Positions 46,890 through 57,971 are shown, numbered from the stretch's first letter. The stretch is 64,000 nucleotides of DNA from Thaumasiovibrio subtropicus (GCF_019703835.1 NZ_AP023054.1:2913580-2977579); one strand, 5' to 3'. Numbers and translations are program-made. The notes: a model not told the origin generated them from the sequence alone.

Positions 46890-47228
46890 TTACCACTTTC
46901 TCCACCGCTCTCGGCCTGCATCGTAGTCTAACTGGAACGACCAACCATGAGGCAAGTCATGGCAGATCCCCAGATAAGGCTTACCTATTCGCCCCAGCAT
47001 CCACGCATTGCTGCTCTCACAGTACTGCGCTTTGCCAATCGCATACCCTTCTTCATAGAGCGAGAGCGCTTCCTCATTCATCGACGCATTTCGGACATGT
47101 AAGCCACGCAATGCATCTTCCTCACCCAGTTGATACCACTGCTCGTTATTCGCATACTCTGCAACATAGGTAGACTGGCATCCGACGAGCGCTATGGGTG
47201 CAAGTAGCCATAAAAGCTTAGTTTTCAT
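46890..47228 (-). CDS. Small outer-membrane-type lipoprotein, DUF2799-like
   Basis: A 112-residue lipoprotein: signal peptide MKTKLLWLLAPIALVGC with a lipobox LVGC, cysteine 17. The mature part has WYQLGEEDALRG and ALSLYEEGYAIGKAQYCES, a pattern like DUF2799 lipoproteins. The start at 47228 has GGGAGGTG upstream. Its first codons overlap the end of the MFS gene by 11 bases, so the two are cotranscribed. The function is unknown. Confidence 0.75.
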   Translation of the reverse strand: MKTKLLWLLAPIALVGCQSTYVAEYANNEQWYQLGEEDALRGLHVRNASMNEEALSLYEEGYAIGKAQYCESSNAWMLGRIGKPYLGICHDLPHGWSFQLDYDAGRERWRKW

Positions 47229-48438
47229 GTACACCTCCCACTACATTCTGCACACGATTTCGATGTTCAGAATGCGAGCGAAATCCTAGACTAATTAACG
47301 TATAGCTTAACGCTGCAGCAACCAAAAGCAATACGCCCAAGTGCCATGCGTTGGCGATACCTAACGACATCAACCCCATGCTTAGCAATGAAGCAAATAC
47401 CATTTGGCAAGCCCCCGATAACGCAGCAACTGCCCCCGCATTATCTTTGTATGGCAAGAGAAGTTGCGACTGCGCACAAGGAAAAGCAACACCATTCGCA
47501 ACTATCATTAGAAATTGACCGGACATGACCGCAAAAGGTGTCAACGGACATAATATAAGCCACATACCTGCTGTTACCTGAATCAGAGGCGCAAATTTCA
47601 GCATCTTCTCTGTCCCTATACGTGGTCTAAATCGGTTACAGATCATCCCTCCGACAAGGAGGCCACACGTAGGCAGCAAAGACCACATCGCATACTGATC
47701 TGAGCTCATCCCTATTTCAACTTGCATCACAAACGGCATCAAAGAGATAGCCACGACCACCAGCCCATAGTTCAACCAGCCAATCGCAGAAAAACTGACA
47801 AAATAGGCCGAACCCGCGAGTTGCTTGTACTGCTTTAGCATGACTTTCGGAGACTGAATCGACTTACGTTTCGCAAGGGTCTCTTTAAATATCACCACAA
47901 AGATCAACCATACCAGTGCCACGTATGAGAGCAGCACAACAAACACCGCCAACCAGCCAAAATGATGATTAATGAAACCACCAATAACGGGGGCGATAAT
48001 CGGACAAATGGATGCGACCATGGCTAACCACGTTAACGCTTGGGTCAAATGGCCTGCACTGTAGCTGTCTCGAATAGAGGCACGGGCTAATACCGCACAG
48101 CATCCCGCGCCTAAGCCTTGAATAAATCGCCCCGCCAGCAACCATTCAAATTGCGCAGCACCCACCACTGACACCGTTAGCCCCAATACCGCCAGCAATA
48201 ACCCAATCAATAAAATCGGCTTGCGACCTAGAGAATCAGAGAGGGGGCCATACAGTAACTGCGATGGACCAAAGCCGAGTAAATAGATTGAAATAAGTAG
48301 CTGAACTTGTTCTGCTGGTAATTGAAATTCTTGGGCAATCCAAGGTAGAGAGGGAAACAGCAACCCAACACTGAGTTGACCAATACTAACGATAAGGCAA
48401 GCGAGTAAGACAGGGCGAAACAAAAATTTATCTGGCAT
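47218..48438 (-). CDS. MFS multidrug-type efflux transporter (Bcr/EmrD-like)
   Basis: A 406-residue protein with about 12 membrane segments. The conserved loop LYGPLSDSLGRKPILLIG (between segments 2 and 3) and the N-terminal SIYLLGFGPSQLL mark a major-facilitator drug:H+ antiporter of the Bcr/CflA-EmrD type. Substrates cannot be told from sequence. It has a downstream lipoprotein overlapping by 11 bases. The distance to the dnaJ terminator on the upstream side leaves about 150 bases for its own promoter. Confidence 0.88.
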   Translation of the reverse strand: MPDKFLFRPVLLACLIVSIGQLSVGLLFPSLPWIAQEFQLPAEQVQLLISIYLLGFGPSQLLYGPLSDSLGRKPILLIGLLLAVLGLTVSVVGAAQFEWLLAGRFIQGLGAGCCAVLARASIRDSYSAGHLTQALTWLAMVASICPIIAPVIGGFINHHFGWLAVFVVLLSYVALVWLIFVVIFKETLAKRKSIQSPKVMLKQYKQLAGSAYFVSFSAIGWLNYGLVVVAISLMPFVMQVEIGMSSDQYAMWSLLPTCGLLVGGMICNRFRPRIGTEKMLKFAPLIQVTAGMWLILCPLTPFAVMSGQFLMIVANGVAFPCAQSQLLLPYKDNAGAVAALSGACQMVFASLLSMGLMSLGIANAWHLGVLLLVAAALSYTLISLGFRSHSEHRNRVQNVVGGVHEN

Positions 48439-48589
48439 TGAATGACCTCCACCCGACTATTATCGCCCGAAAACCCAATATTGAGTGCGGAAACCTCGTC
48501 AGGGGATTCGGTCCTAGCAGGAAAGATTAGTATCACGCCTTTAGAACTGACACAGAGATGCGGAAATCACCTCAGGATGGATAAGCATA

Positions 48590-48622
48590 AAAAAAGCCGC
48601 GATAACCATCGCGGCTTTCCTT
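48590..48622 (-). terminator. Rho-independent terminator for dnaJ
   Basis: The arms AAAGCCGCGAT and ATCGCGGCTTT pair around AACC, with a T-run on the minus strand. A second hairpin lies closer to dnaJ at 48629-48656. Confidence 0.85.
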
Positions 48623-48628
48623 TCACGC

Positions 48629-48656
48629 ATACCCAAGCATTACTCTGCTTGGGTAT
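48629..48656. terminator. Second strong hairpin downstream of dnaJ
   Basis: ATACCCAAGCA and TGCTTGGGTAT form an 11-bp stem with a 6-base loop and no T-run. It could stabilise the 3' end or act with the next hairpin. Confidence 0.5.
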
Positions 48657-48667
48657 CGCACAACCGA

Positions 48668-49807
48668 TTAACCCGTTAGGTCATCAAAGAACTTCTTCAC
48701 GCCTTTGAAGAAGCCTTCTGCTTTCGGTTTATGTTTCGTTGCTGCTGCGCCACCACAAGACTCTTCTAGCTCTTTCAGAAGTTCTTTTTGACGACTACTG
48801 AGGTTCACAGGTGTTTCCACAACCAGTTTACACATCAGATCACCCACTGCACCGCTACGCACCGACTTAACGCCTTTGCCACGCATACGGAACATACGAT
48901 CCGTTTGAGTTTCAGCCGGTACTTTCAGGCTCACACGGCCATCGAGGGTCGGCACTTCCACCTCACCACCCAAGGCGGCCATGGTAAAGCTGACTGGCAC
49001 TTCACAGTAAAGGTTATTACCATCGCGCTCAAAGATGTTGTGCTCGCGGACATGCACTTGCACATACAAATCGCCCGCTGGTGCACCAAACTCACCCGCT
49101 TCACCTTCACCCGAAAGGCGAATACGGTCGCCCGTATCAACACCAGCAGGGATCTTCACAGACAAAGTCTTACTCTTCTGCACTCGACCTTGACCATGAC
49201 AGGCGTTACATGGATCTTTGATGATCTTACCGCGACCATGACAGGTTGGACACGTCTGCTGCACGGCAAAGAAACCTTGGCGCATCTGCACTTGACCGTG
49301 ACCATGACAGGTACCACAGGTCGTTGCTGATGTGCCCGGTTTTGCACCGCTACCATCACAGACATCACAATGTTGTAAGGTAGGGACTTCAATCTCTTTG
49401 GTCACACCACGGACCGCTTCTTCCAGCGTTAATTCCATGTTGTAGCGTAGGTCTGAACCGCGCTGTGCACGCTGTTGACGTCGACCACCACCGCCACCGA
49501 AAATATCACCAAAGACATCACCGAAGATGTCACCAAAATCTGCACCGCCGCCACCGAAGCCGCCACCGCCCATACCACCTTGCTCAAATGCGGCATGGCC
49601 ATATTGGTCGTAAGCTGCTTTCTTCTGCGCATCGGTCAGAATTTCATAAGCTTCTTTTACTTCTTTAAATTTTTCTGCAGCGCTTTCATCACCCGCGTTA
49701 CGGTCAGGGTGAAATTTCATCGCAAGACGTTTGTACGCCTTTTTAATATCGCGCTCAGAGGCGTCACGACCGACACCCAACACTTCATAATAATCGCGTT
49801 TCGACAT
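48668..49807 (-). CDS. dnaJ: DnaJ, Hsp40 co-chaperone
   Basis: A 379-residue type I Hsp40 that stimulates DnaK ATPase and delivers substrates. J domain residues 4-70 with the HPD motif at 33-35; a Gly/Phe-rich linker ([20 protein letters not shown]); four CxxCxGxG zinc repeats ([32 protein letters not shown]); and a C-terminal substrate domain. It follows dnaK by about 90 bases and is cotranscribed from the dnaK heat-shock promoter. Confidence 0.98.
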   Translation of the reverse strand: MSKRDYYEVLGVGRDASERDIKKAYKRLAMKFHPDRNAGDESAAEKFKEVKEAYEILTDAQKKAAYDQYGHAAFEQGGMGGGGFGGGGADFGDIFGDVFGDIFGGGGGRRQQRAQRGSDLRYNMELTLEEAVRGVTKEIEVPTLQHCDVCDGSGAKPGTSATTCGTCHGHGQVQMRQGFFAVQQTCPTCHGRGKIIKDPCNACHGQGRVQKSKTLSVKIPAGVDTGDRIRLSGEGEAGEFGAPAGDLYVQVHVREHNIFERDGNNLYCEVPVSFTMAALGGEVEVPTLDGRVSLKVPAETQTDRMFRMRGKGVKSVRSGAVGDLMCKLVVETPVNLSSRQKELLKELEESCGGAAATKHKPKAEGFFKGVKKFFDDLTG

Positions 49808-49896
49808 ATTGATCAGAACCTGCTTTAAATACAGCGACGGGCGCAGGAGGTAACTCCAACGCCCGCGCTGCTTAAAATAACACTAACTAGCTAGTC

Positions 49897-51825
49897 TTAT
49901 TTTTTGTCGTCTTTAACTTCTTCAAACTCAGCATCAACAACATCGTCGTCTTGCTGTGCTTGCTGACCACCTTCAGCGCCGGCACCTTCAGCAGCTTGCT
50001 GAGCTTGTGCTTGCTGTTGAGCGATTTCCATCAGCTTTTGAGAAGCTTGAACTAGCTCTTGTACTTTCGCGTCGATTTCTTCTTTATCTTCGCCTTTCGC
50101 AGCCGTCTCTAGCGCAGAAACCGCAGCTTCAATTGACGCTTTATCGTCAGCTGGTAGTGCTTCACCTGCTTCTTCGATCTGCTTACGAGTACCGTGTACA
50201 AGTTGGTCCGCTTGGTTACGCGCAGTCACTAGCTCTTCGAACTTCTTGTCCGACTCAGCATTTGCTTCTGCTTCTTGAACCATCTTGTTGATTTCGTCTT
50301 CGCTTAGACCACCAGACGCTTGGATAGTGATCTTCTGCTCTTTACCTGTGCTCTTGTCTTTCGCAGAAACGTGTAGGATACCGTCAGCATCAAGGTCGAA
50401 AGTCACTTCGATTTGAGGCATACCACGTGGCGCAGGTTGAATGCCTTCTAGGTTAAATTGACCTAGAGACTTGTTATCTAGAGAACGCTTACGCTCACCC
50501 TGAAGTACGTGGATAGTTACCGCGCTTTGGTTATCTTCAGCCGTAGAGAACACTTGGTTCGCTTTCGTTGGGATAGTGGTGTTCTTCTCGATAAGCTTGG
50601 TCATCACACCACCCATCGTCTCGATACCGAGAGAGAGAGGCGTAACGTCTAGCAGTAGAACGTCTTTCACGTCACCGGCCAGTACACCACCTTGAACAGC
50701 AGCACCCATTGCAACCGCTTCATCTGGGTTCACGTCTTTACGTGGCTCTTTACCGAAGAACTCAGTCACTTTCGCTTGAACCATAGGCATACGCGTCTGG
50801 CCACCCACTAGGATAACGTCAGTGATGTCGCCTACAGAAAGGTCTGCATCAGAAAGTGCAATCTTCAATGGCTCTAGAGAGCGTTGAACAAGATCTTCAA
50901 CCAATGACTCAAGCTTCGCACGTGTTACTTTCACGTTCATGTGCTTAGGACCTGTCGCATCTGCCGTTACGTATGGCAGGTTAACGTCAGTTTGCTGTGC
51001 AGAAGAAAGCTCAATCTTCGCTTTTTCAGCCGCTTCTTTCACACGCTGCATCGCAAGCGGGTCATTCTTAAGGTCGATACCTTGATCTTTCTTAAACTCG
51101 TCAACCAAGTAGTTGATCATGCGGTTATCGAAGTCTTCACCACCAAGGTGAGTGTCACCGTTAGTTGCAAGTACTTCAAAGGTCTTCTCGCCTTCAACTT
51201 CGTCGATTTCGATGATAGAGATATCGAACGTACCACCACCTAAGTCGTAAACAGCGATAGTGCGGTCACCGCCATCTTTATCTAGGCCGTATGCCAATGC
51301 TGCCGCTGTTGGCTCATTGATAATACGCTTAACTTCTAGACCTGCGATACGGCCAGCATCTTTGGTTGCTTGACGCTGTGCATCGTTAAAGTACGCAGGT
51401 ACTGTGATAACAGCGCCAGTCACTTCCTCACCAAGGAAGTCTTCCGCTGTTTTCTTCATTTTCTTAAGAACTTCAGCAGAAACCTGAGGTGCCGCCATTT
51501 TTTGGCCTTTCGCTTCTACCCATGCATCGCCATTGTCAGCTTTAACAATTTTGTATGGCATGATTTCGATGTCGCGCTGGACTTCTTCGTCTTCAAAACG
51601 ACGACCGATTAGACGCTTAATCGCAAATAGCGTGTTCTCTGGGTTAGTTACCGCTTGACGTTTAGCTGGTTGACCAACCAGAGTCTCACCGTCTTGGGTG
51701 TAAGCGATAACCGATGCGGTAGTACGCTCACCTTCAGCATTCTCGATAACACGTGGCGCATCGCCATCTAGTACTGCTACACAAGAGTTGGTTGTACCCA
51801 AGTCGATACCAATGATTTTACCCAT
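49897..51825 (-). CDS. dnaK: DnaK, Hsp70 chaperone
   Basis: A 642-residue Hsp70. The ATPase domain begins [17 protein letters not shown], with [16 protein letters not shown] and [18 protein letters not shown]; the substrate domain follows ([18 protein letters not shown]), then the helical lid and the acidic C-terminal EEV-like tail ([17 protein letters not shown]). The start at 51825 has GGAG upstream; the frame extends to 51903 but those residues are not DnaK-like. It is preceded by a sigma-32 promoter at 51947-51974. Confidence 0.98.
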   Translation of the reverse strand: MGKIIGIDLGTTNSCVAVLDGDAPRVIENAEGERTTASVIAYTQDGETLVGQPAKRQAVTNPENTLFAIKRLIGRRFEDEEVQRDIEIMPYKIVKADNGDAWVEAKGQKMAAPQVSAEVLKKMKKTAEDFLGEEVTGAVITVPAYFNDAQRQATKDAGRIAGLEVKRIINEPTAAALAYGLDKDGGDRTIAVYDLGGGTFDISIIEIDEVEGEKTFEVLATNGDTHLGGEDFDNRMINYLVDEFKKDQGIDLKNDPLAMQRVKEAAEKAKIELSSAQQTDVNLPYVTADATGPKHMNVKVTRAKLESLVEDLVQRSLEPLKIALSDADLSVGDITDVILVGGQTRMPMVQAKVTEFFGKEPRKDVNPDEAVAMGAAVQGGVLAGDVKDVLLLDVTPLSLGIETMGGVMTKLIEKNTTIPTKANQVFSTAEDNQSAVTIHVLQGERKRSLDNKSLGQFNLEGIQPAPRGMPQIEVTFDLDADGILHVSAKDKSTGKEQKITIQASGGLSEDEINKMVQEAEANAESDKKFEELVTARNQADQLVHGTRKQIEEAGEALPADDKASIEAAVSALETAAKGEDKEEIDAKVQELVQASQKLMEIAQQQAQAQQAAEGAGAEGGQQAQQDDDVVDAEFEEVKDDKK

Positions 51826-51946
51826 CAGGTTTTCTCCGAAATTCGTTGTTTCATCTTTAATTACCGAAGCGCGGACTGCAATCTTCGATAAAGGGATAAG
51901 CACATTCAGCGTATCCCAGAATGGTTTATGACCTTGTATGACTCAT

Positions 51947-51974
51947 AGATAAGGGCGGCAAACCCCTTTTCAAG
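51947..51974 (-). promoter_or_regulatory. Sigma-32 heat-shock promoter of dnaK
   Basis: On the minus strand: CTTGAA, then 13 bases, then CCCTTATCT, close to the sigma-32 consensus CTTGAA-N13-CCCCATNT. It lies about 120 bases before the dnaK ATG. Confidence 0.85.
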
Positions 51975-52003
51975 GGCAAAAAGGAAAAAAAACACAAAAA
52001 ATA

Positions 52004-52031
52004 AAAAAACCCGCAAAATGACGGGTTTTTT
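52004..52031. terminator. Bidirectional terminator between grpE and the dnaK promoter
   Basis: The arms AAAAAACCCG and CGGGTTTTTT around an 8-base loop; T-runs on both strands. It ends grpE transcription before the dnaK promoter. Confidence 0.85.
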
Positions 52032-52112
52032 CAATCATTTGACTATCGAACAATTTCGATAGCCACTGCCATTTGGGCCTTTAATGGCTGACTAGCCTGC
52101 CCAAATTAGCAC

Positions 52113-52736
52113 TTAAGCTTGCGTATCGACGTTACCCGCAGCGGCTTTTGATACCATCACCATTGCAGGACGCACAACACGACCATTCAGCTCATACCCT
52201 TTTTGCATCACCATCATCACCGTGTTTGGCTCATGCTCCGCACTCTCTTGGATCGACATGGCTTGATGCAATTCAGGGTTAAACGGTTCGTTCACTGGAT
52301 TGATCTCTTTAAGACCAAACTTCGCAACGGTATCCGTCATGGTTTTCAGAGTCAGTTCAACACCTTCCACCATTGGCTTGATCGCTTCGTCGCTCTTATC
52401 CGCCATATCAACCGCACGTTCCATGTTGTCGATAACCGGTAGCAACTCGCCAGCAAAACGCTCAAGGGCAAACTTACGCGCTTTATCGATCTCTTGCTCA
52501 GTACGACGACGCATGTTTTCTACTTCAGCTTTCGCACGTAAAACAGAATCACGCTGCTCTTGTACTGTGGCATCCGATTGCGCTAGCGCCTTCTTAAGCT
52601 CTTCGATTTTCGTTTCGAGCAAGCTTTCTTGAGTTTGCTCTTCTGCACCCTCTTCCACTCGCTGCTCTTCTTGCTCAGCAGATTCTACTGCAGCCTCTTG
52701 CTGCTCATCCTGTACTTTGTTCTCTTCTTTGCTCAT
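52113..52736 (-). CDS. grpE: GrpE, nucleotide exchange factor of DnaK
   Basis: A 207-residue co-chaperone that releases ADP from DnaK. A long N-terminal acidic coiled coil ([20 protein letters not shown]) precedes the conserved beta domain ([36 protein letters not shown]). The ATG at 52736 has GGAG upstream. It has its own heat-shock promoter and is separated from dnaK by a terminator, so it is a separate unit, divergent from nadK. Confidence 0.97.
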   Translation of the reverse strand: MSKEENKVQDEQQEAAVESAEQEEQRVEEGAEEQTQESLLETKIEELKKALAQSDATVQEQRDSVLRAKAEVENMRRRTEQEIDKARKFALERFAGELLPVIDNMERAVDMADKSDEAIKPMVEGVELTLKTMTDTVAKFGLKEINPVNEPFNPELHQAMSIQESAEHEPNTVMMVMQKGYELNGRVVRPAMVMVSKAAAGNVDTQA

Positions 52737-52800
52737 GTTCACTCCGCCAAGAACTCGAAATTACCCGGGATAACAAATTCCCATAAACTGTTGTTGCTTA

Positions 52801-52828
52801 TTATGGGGATGAAGTGGCGCGATTCAAG
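52801..52828 (-). promoter_or_regulatory. Sigma-32 heat-shock promoter of grpE
   Basis: On the minus strand: CTTGAA, 14 bases, then CCCCATAA, an almost perfect sigma-32 promoter 65 bases before the grpE ATG. It overlaps the divergent nadK upstream region. Confidence 0.92.
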
Positions 52829-52928
52829 CGTCTAATGGTCACAATTCACCACAAACGCGATACAAGTGGCGACATTTGCGACAAGAGAGCGCTATACTGG
52901 CTCAACCTTATTACCAAGGATCAACGAC

Positions 52929-53810
52929 ATGGAGCGGATCTTTAATACTATCGCCCTCATTGGCAAGCCCCGAAATCCGGAAGCAATTCAGACGCACCAA
53001 AATCTCTATAATTGGCTGACGGCGCGTAACTATCGGGTACTCGTTGAACAACGACTCTCTAATGATCTTGATATCCCCGCTTCTGATTTCCACGACATGA
53101 TTGCCATGGGCCAACAGGCTGACCTTGCGATTGTTGTGGGTGGTGATGGCAACATGCTCGGTGCGGCGCGCGTTCTATCCCGTTTTGATATAGCAGTAAT
53201 TGGGGTAAACCGTGGCAACTTAGGTTTCTTGACTGACCTTGATCCCGACGATTTTGAAACTGAACTCGGTGAAGTACTTAACGGCGATTTTCAACCTGAA
53301 TACCGTTTCTTACTGGAAGCCGAGGTCTATCGCCACGGCCAACTCAAAAGCCGTAACGGCGCACTCAACGAATGTGTTCTCCACCCCGGCAAAGTGGCGC
53401 ATATGATCGAGTTTGAAGTCTACATTGATGACAAATTCGCGTTTTCGCAGCGCTCTGATGGCCTCATCGTCGCGACACCCACGGGCTCTACGGCTTATTC
53501 GCTCTCTGCGGGTGGTGCCATTCTCTCGCCGAGTATTAATGCCATTACCTTAGTCCCTAAGTTTCCGCACACGCTTTCCAGTCGTCCTCTCGTCGTCGAT
53601 GGCAATCGCCGCATTAAGCTTGTGGTTCCGCCAGGAAATAGCGACTCGCTTGAAGTGCGTTGTGATGGACAAGTCTCCTTGCCAGTGAATCCGGGCGATG
53701 AAATCCACATCTATCAAAGCCCTGAACAGCTCCACTTAGTGCACCCGAACTCTTACAACTATTACAACGTGTTACGTAATAAACTCGGTTGGTCGAGTAA
53801 GCTGTTCTAG
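52929..53810 (+). CDS. nadK: NadK, NAD kinase
   Basis: A 293-residue ATP-NAD kinase that makes NADP. It contains the [11 protein letters not shown] motif (about residues 73-83, GGDG being catalytic), [10 protein letters not shown] and NE-type block [10 protein letters not shown], and [21 protein letters not shown]. The start at 52929 (MERIF) has CAAGGA upstream; the frame reaches 52866 without a site. Conserved neighbour of grpE (divergent) and recN in gammaproteobacteria. A terminator follows at 53829. Confidence 0.97.
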   Translation: MERIFNTIALIGKPRNPEAIQTHQNLYNWLTARNYRVLVEQRLSNDLDIPASDFHDMIAMGQQADLAIVVGGDGNMLGAARVLSRFDIAVIGVNRGNLGFLTDLDPDDFETELGEVLNGDFQPEYRFLLEAEVYRHGQLKSRNGALNECVLHPGKVAHMIEFEVYIDDKFAFSQRSDGLIVATPTGSTAYSLSAGGAILSPSINAITLVPKFPHTLSSRPLVVDGNRRIKLVVPPGNSDSLEVRCDGQVSLPVNPGDEIHIYQSPEQLHLVHPNSYNYYNVLRNKLGWSSKLF

Positions 53811-53828
53811 TCCCCCCAACCCTCTCCT

Positions 53829-53856
53829 GAAAGCCGACGCCGAGTCGGCTTTTTTG
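53829..53856 (+). terminator. Rho-independent terminator after nadK
   Basis: AAGCCGAC and GTCGGCTT arms with a short loop, then TTTTTG. Confidence 0.85.
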
Positions 53857-53945
53857 TTTCCCCATTCAATCTCACCACCTATACCTTTTACAAAAAACTT
53901 GCGACCGCCCTCACCCTCGTAGAAAAAAACACACAAAAAAGTTTA

Positions 53946-53961
53946 CTGTATACAAACACAG
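53946..53961. promoter_or_regulatory. LexA box 1 of recN
   Basis: CTGTATACAAACACAG fits CTGT-N8-ACAG exactly, 49 bases before the recN ATG. Confidence 0.93.
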
Positions 53962-53967
53962 TATATA

Positions 53968-53983
53968 CTGTGCATTAATACAG
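53968..53983. promoter_or_regulatory. LexA box 2 of recN
   Basis: CTGTGCATTAATACAG fits CTGT-N8-ACAG exactly, 22 bases after the first box start. The double-operator arrangement is like that of E. coli recN. Confidence 0.93.
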
Positions 53984-54009
53984 GTGTTGATTTAAACAGG
54001 TGAACACAC

Positions 54010-55674
54010 ATGCTTACTCACATGACCATTGCTAACTTCGCGATCGTAAAACAGCTCGACTTTGAGTTAATGGCCGGAATGACCACCATCACAGGGGAAA
54101 CGGGCGCAGGTAAATCCATTGCCATTGATGCGCTCGGCCTTTGCTTAGGCGATCGCGCCGAAGCCAGCATGGTACGCCCAGGTGAAGAGAAAGCCGAGAT
54201 CAACGCCACCTTTGCATTAGAGAACAACACCGCGGCACGTCGTTGGCTAGAAGATAACGAACTCATGGATGGCGAAGAGTGCATTTTGCGCCGCGTCATC
54301 ACAAAAGAGGGGCGTTCACGCGGGTTTATTAATGGCAGCCCAGTACCCGCATCCCAACAACGCGCACTCGGCCAATTGCTGATCAACATTCACGGCCAGC
54401 ATGCACACCAACAGTTAGTGAAACCAGAACACCAACTCAATATGCTTGATCAATATGCGGGGCACATCGCACTCATTGAGAAAGCCCAAGCACGCTATCA
54501 AACTTGGCGCCAGAGCCACAATCACCTCAAAAGCTTGATTCAAAACCGTGATAACAACATGGCGCAAAAACAGTTGTTGGAATACCAAGTAAAAGAGCTC
54601 AATGAACTGAATGTCGCCGAAGGGGAATTTGAGCAAATCGAAGAAGAGCACAAACGCCTCTCTAACAGCAGTGAACTGGCCGCAACCAGCCAACAAGTGC
54701 TGGATATGCTTTTTGATGGCGAAGAGGTCAACGTCTTGCAGCTTCTTCAAACCGCCAGCCACAAGTTAATTGAACTCAACGAGTTAGACAGTCAACTCGC
54801 CCATTTGGCACCCATGGTGGAAGAAGCAACCATTCAGATTCAAGAAACATCTGGTGAGCTGCGCAATTACATGGAAAGCATGGAGATGGATCCCGAGCGC
54901 TTCCACTATCTTGATGAACGTTTAGGCCGTGTCATGTCTTTAGCACGCAAACACTATGTTCAGCCTGACGAGCTCTACACTAAGCACCAACAACTGTTAG
55001 AAGAGCTGAGTAGCCTCGATTGCAGTGATGAAAAGCTTGAAGAGCTGCAACAGCAAGTTGATGCGGAGAAAGAAAAATACCTCACCGCCTGTGAAAAACT
55101 CAGCAAAAGCCGCCAGCGGTATGCCAAAGAGCTCAACAAGAAAATCACCTCTAGCATGCACGAACTGAGCATGGAGCACGGTACCTTCTGTATCGACGTG
55201 AGCCCAAGTGAAACACAGCTTACTCCACGCGGGTTTGATCGGGTTGATTTCTTAGTCTCAACTAACCCGGGCCAACCGCTTTCTCCCTTGGCCAAAGTGG
55301 CATCTGGGGGCGAACTCTCACGTATCTCGTTGGCCATTCAGGTCATTACCGCGCAAAAAGTGGATACCCCAAGTTTGATTTTCGATGAAGTCGACGTTGG
55401 GATCAGCGGCCCAACCGCTGCGGTTGTTGGTAAGTTACTACGACAACTCGGCCAATCAACCCAAGTCATGTGTGTGACCCACCTGCCGCAAGTCGCAGGA
55501 TGTGGCCATCAACAGATGTTTGTCGCCAAGAAGACGCAAAAAGGCCAAACCGAAACGCGTATGAAACTGCTCGACAGTGATGCCCGTGTGGGTGAACTGG
55601 CACGCCTGCTTGGTGGCAGCGAAATCACCGACACCACCCTCGCCAATGCCAGAGAACTGCTTATTGCGGCGTAA
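54010..55674 (+). CDS. recN: RecN, SMC-like DNA repair ATPase
   Basis: A 554-residue SOS-induced protein that helps hold broken DNA ends for recombination. Walker [21 protein letters not shown] at about residues 30-49; two coiled-coil arms in the middle; the ABC signature [16 protein letters not shown] and Walker [16 protein letters not shown] near the C-terminus. AGGTGA precedes the ATG by seven bases. Two LexA boxes lie just upstream, so expression should rise sharply with DNA damage. Confidence 0.98.
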   Translation: MLTHMTIANFAIVKQLDFELMAGMTTITGETGAGKSIAIDALGLCLGDRAEASMVRPGEEKAEINATFALENNTAARRWLEDNELMDGEECILRRVITKEGRSRGFINGSPVPASQQRALGQLLINIHGQHAHQQLVKPEHQLNMLDQYAGHIALIEKAQARYQTWRQSHNHLKSLIQNRDNNMAQKQLLEYQVKELNELNVAEGEFEQIEEEHKRLSNSSELAATSQQVLDMLFDGEEVNVLQLLQTASHKLIELNELDSQLAHLAPMVEEATIQIQETSGELRNYMESMEMDPERFHYLDERLGRVMSLARKHYVQPDELYTKHQQLLEELSSLDCSDEKLEELQQQVDAEKEKYLTACEKLSKSRQRYAKELNKKITSSMHELSMEHGTFCIDVSPSETQLTPRGFDRVDFLVSTNPGQPLSPLAKVASGGELSRISLAIQVITAQKVDTPSLIFDEVDVGISGPTAAVVGKLLRQLGQSTQVMCVTHLPQVAGCGHQQMFVAKKTQKGQTETRMKLLDSDARVGELARLLGGSEITDTTLANARELLIAA

Positions 55675-56048
55675 TGTCGCAATTAACGCGAACTCTCATA
55701 CTAAACGACGGTCTTAATCCCCGATGGCCGCTGCTCAATACGCAGTGGTCTCGCTGCACCTCTCACTGGCAAACACCTAACCGCAAGGCTTCTATATAAA
55801 AAGCCCTGTTAATACGGTGTCATCGCTGCCCCGTTTTCGCTATCTCGCGGTTTCGAGTGGAGAGAGTGCCAATTGTATTGAAAGTGCGCTATCATCAGCG
55901 CCAGACGCTCAGTTTGACGCACTGCCACGCTCAACTATGGCAGCATGAGCGAGTGAAATAGATACGCGATAACGCGTCACTCCCAGCGACAAACCGCACC
56001 AATAAAGCATAGCGAAAGCTACTAGGGAAAAGGTGGATTAGAACAACC
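55675..56048. other. Non-coding region between recN and bamE
   Basis: 374 bases without a convincing gene. A weak hairpin GGCTT...AAGCC at about 55783-55800 could end recN. The bamE promoter must lie here; no clear element was found. Confidence 0.4.
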
Positions 56049-56405
56049 GTGGCTATCAAGAAACTTGCCGTAATGGCCCTTCTCGCAGGCGTATTAGGCG
56101 GCTGCTCTGTGGCAGACCGTTTGGTCTACAAGATTGACATCAACCAAGGTAACTACATTGTTGATGAAGACGTAAACAAGCTTCGTTTTGGCATGAGCCG
56201 AGAGCAAGTTCGCTTTGTATTGGGCTCCCCGATGCTCGTCGAGAGCCACGATCCAAATACTTGGTTTTACATCTACCACCAGCAGCCCGGCCATGATGAC
56301 ATCGTTCAACGCAACCTAATTGTACTCTTCGATGAGCAAGGCTTGCTGACCCATATCGACGGCGACTATGCCCCTGGCGAACAGTTTTATACGCCTATCG
56401 GCTAA
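56049..56405 (+). CDS. bamE: BamE (SmpA), outer-membrane assembly lipoprotein
   Basis: A small lipoprotein of the BAM complex that inserts beta-barrel proteins into the outer membrane. The 118-residue product starts at GTG; signal peptide with lipobox LGGC, cysteine 19. Conserved residues KIDINQGNYI, LRFGMSREQVRFVLGSP and NTWFYIYHQQPGHDD define BamE. It converges on ratB across a bidirectional terminator. Confidence 0.96.
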   Translation: MAIKKLAVMALLAGVLGGCSVADRLVYKIDINQGNYIVDEDVNKLRFGMSREQVRFVLGSPMLVESHDPNTWFYIYHQQPGHDDIVQRNLIVLFDEQGLLTHIDGDYAPGEQFYTPIG

Positions 56406-56440
56406 TGCCCCTCGCTTTGCGTTAACCGCTAAACATAAAA

Positions 56441-56472
56441 AAAACAGCCTGATTCAATCAGGCTGTTTTTTG
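56441..56472. terminator. Bidirectional terminator between bamE and ratB
   Basis: AACAGCCTGAT and ATCAGGCTGTT arms around TCA, with A/T runs on both sides. Confidence 0.9.
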
Positions 56473-56495
56473 TATATTCGCATTCTCAATTCGTA

Positions 56496-56816
56496 CTATT
56501 TGCTTTTCTTAGCTTCTTGTTCAGCGAGTTTCGCTTTCTCAGCACGCTTACGGCGAATCTCACGCGGGTCGGCAATCAATGGGCGGTAAATCTCGATTCT
56601 ATCCCCTTCTCGCACCGTCGCATCCAGTTTCACATTCCGGCTATAGACACCGACTTTATTTTTGCTGAGGTCAATGTCTGGAAACATCGCTAAAATGCCC
56701 GATTGGCGAATGATCTGCTCAACCGTACTTTCTGTTTTGGCGATCACTTTAATCACGCGCTGAATATTGGGCAGTGCATACACTACCTCAACATGAATCA
56801 TGCCTTCAGAACTCAT
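56496..56816 (-). CDS. ratB: RatB (RnfH family)
   Basis: A 106-residue ubiquitin-like-fold protein of the RnfH family. Conserved stretches: [32 protein letters not shown] and [19 protein letters not shown]. It was described as the partner of RatA but its toxin-antitoxin role is disputed. It overlaps ratA by 11 bases (translationally coupled). The C-terminus is a charged tail ([17 protein letters not shown]). Confidence 0.93.
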   Translation of the reverse strand: MSSEGMIHVEVVYALPNIQRVIKVIAKTESTVEQIIRQSGILAMFPDIDLSKNKVGVYSRNVKLDATVREGDRIEIYRPLIADPREIRRKRAEKAKLAEQEAKKSK

Positions 56817-57240
56817 ACACTTCCTTCGCGCGCTGGGTAAAAGCTTGCACCATGCTGCCCGTTAATTCTTTAAACACCTTACCAAAAGCCATCTCTACCA
56901 TACGGTTAGTAAACTCAAAATCGAGTTCAAGCTCCACCTTACACGCTTGGGCATCCAGCTCGATAAACTTCCAGCCACCGACGAGCTTTTTGAAAGGGCC
57001 ATCGACTAACTGCATTTCAATACGATGAAAGCTTTCGAGTACATTGCGCGTGGTAAAGGTTTTTCGGATTCCTGCCTTCGCGACATCCACAGAAGCCATC
57101 ATATGCTGATCAGAACGCTCCAGAATCGTACTTCCGGTACACCCCGGTAGAAACTCAGGGTAAGCATCCACATCATTCACCAAATCAAACATTTGCTGCG
57201 CACTGAAAGGCACTAATGCAGTACGACAAATCTGCGGCAT
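56806..57240 (-). CDS. ratA: RatA/PasT, START-domain ribosome-associated protein
   Basis: A 144-residue SRPBCC/START-like protein. In E. coli it has been reported to bind 50S subunits and block subunit joining, and as PasT to affect persistence; other work links the family to respiratory-chain or ubiquinone function (Coq10-like). The fold motif [20 protein letters not shown] is clear. It heads the ratA-ratB unit and is divergent from smpB across about 170 bases. Confidence 0.94.
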   Translation of the reverse strand: MPQICRTALVPFSAQQMFDLVNDVDAYPEFLPGCTGSTILERSDQHMMASVDVAKAGIRKTFTTRNVLESFHRIEMQLVDGPFKKLVGGWKFIELDAQACKVELELDFEFTNRMVEMAFGKVFKELTGSMVQAFTQRAKEVYEF

Positions 57241-57407
57241 AAGGTCTCCTTAAAACAAATAGACTACCGGCATGGGTCACAGTAATGACAAAGCTATGAC
57301 AACCGATACCGCGATGATACCATTACTCGCGAAAGAGCCAAAATTGGCCTAACCCGTGCCCATAGCGGCACATCGACCAGCCTTAGCTGGGACAGGAAAA
57401 AAGAAGT

Positions 57408-57890
57408 ATGGCAAAGAAACCTAAAAAGAAGCCGTCTGACAATACCATTGCGCAAAATCGCTCCGCACGTCATGAGTTTTCGATTCATGATGATTATGAA
57501 GCTGGCATGGAGTTACAGGGCTGGGAAATCAAAGCGATTCGTCATGGCAAGGTGAACCTCACCGAGAGCTACGTGTTCTTGCGTAATGGTGAAGCCTTCA
57601 TTTCCGGCATGACCATTACCCCACTACAAGCGGCATCTACACATGTTGTCGCAGACCCAACCCGTGTACGTAAGCTACTCCTCAACCGTCGCGAGCTCGA
57701 TAAGTTAGCCGGTGCGGTTAACCGTGATGGCGAAACCATTGTCGCCCTTTCGATGTACTGGAAAGGCTCGTGGGTGAAAATGAAGATCGGTACCGCAAAA
57801 GGTAAGAAAATGCACGATAAGCGCGCCGACAAGAAAGACAGAGATTGGCAACGTGACAAAGCGCGCATCATGAAAAACGCGAATCGCTAA
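57408..57890 (+). CDS. smpB: SmpB, tmRNA-binding protein
   Basis: A 160-residue partner of tmRNA in trans-translation. The N-terminal [20 protein letters not shown], the core [19 protein letters not shown], and the basic C-terminal tail ([20 protein letters not shown]) that enters the empty mRNA channel are all present. It lies about 120 bases before ssrA, the usual order. Confidence 0.97.
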   Translation: MAKKPKKKPSDNTIAQNRSARHEFSIHDDYEAGMELQGWEIKAIRHGKVNLTESYVFLRNGEAFISGMTITPLQAASTHVVADPTRVRKLLLNRRELDKLAGAVNRDGETIVALSMYWKGSWVKMKIGTAKGKKMHDKRADKKDRDWQRDKARIMKNANR

Positions 57891-57971
57891 GCAAAACAGA
57901 GTGTTTTGAGCGATTTTTGCTGAAAAGCGTTGAATAATCGAGCAATTACATAACGGCAGTGGTCATATTGA

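Noticed and set aside
48788..49330. 180-residue plus-strand frame opposite dnaJ
   Set aside because: Shadow of the dnaJ zinc-repeat region on the other strand.
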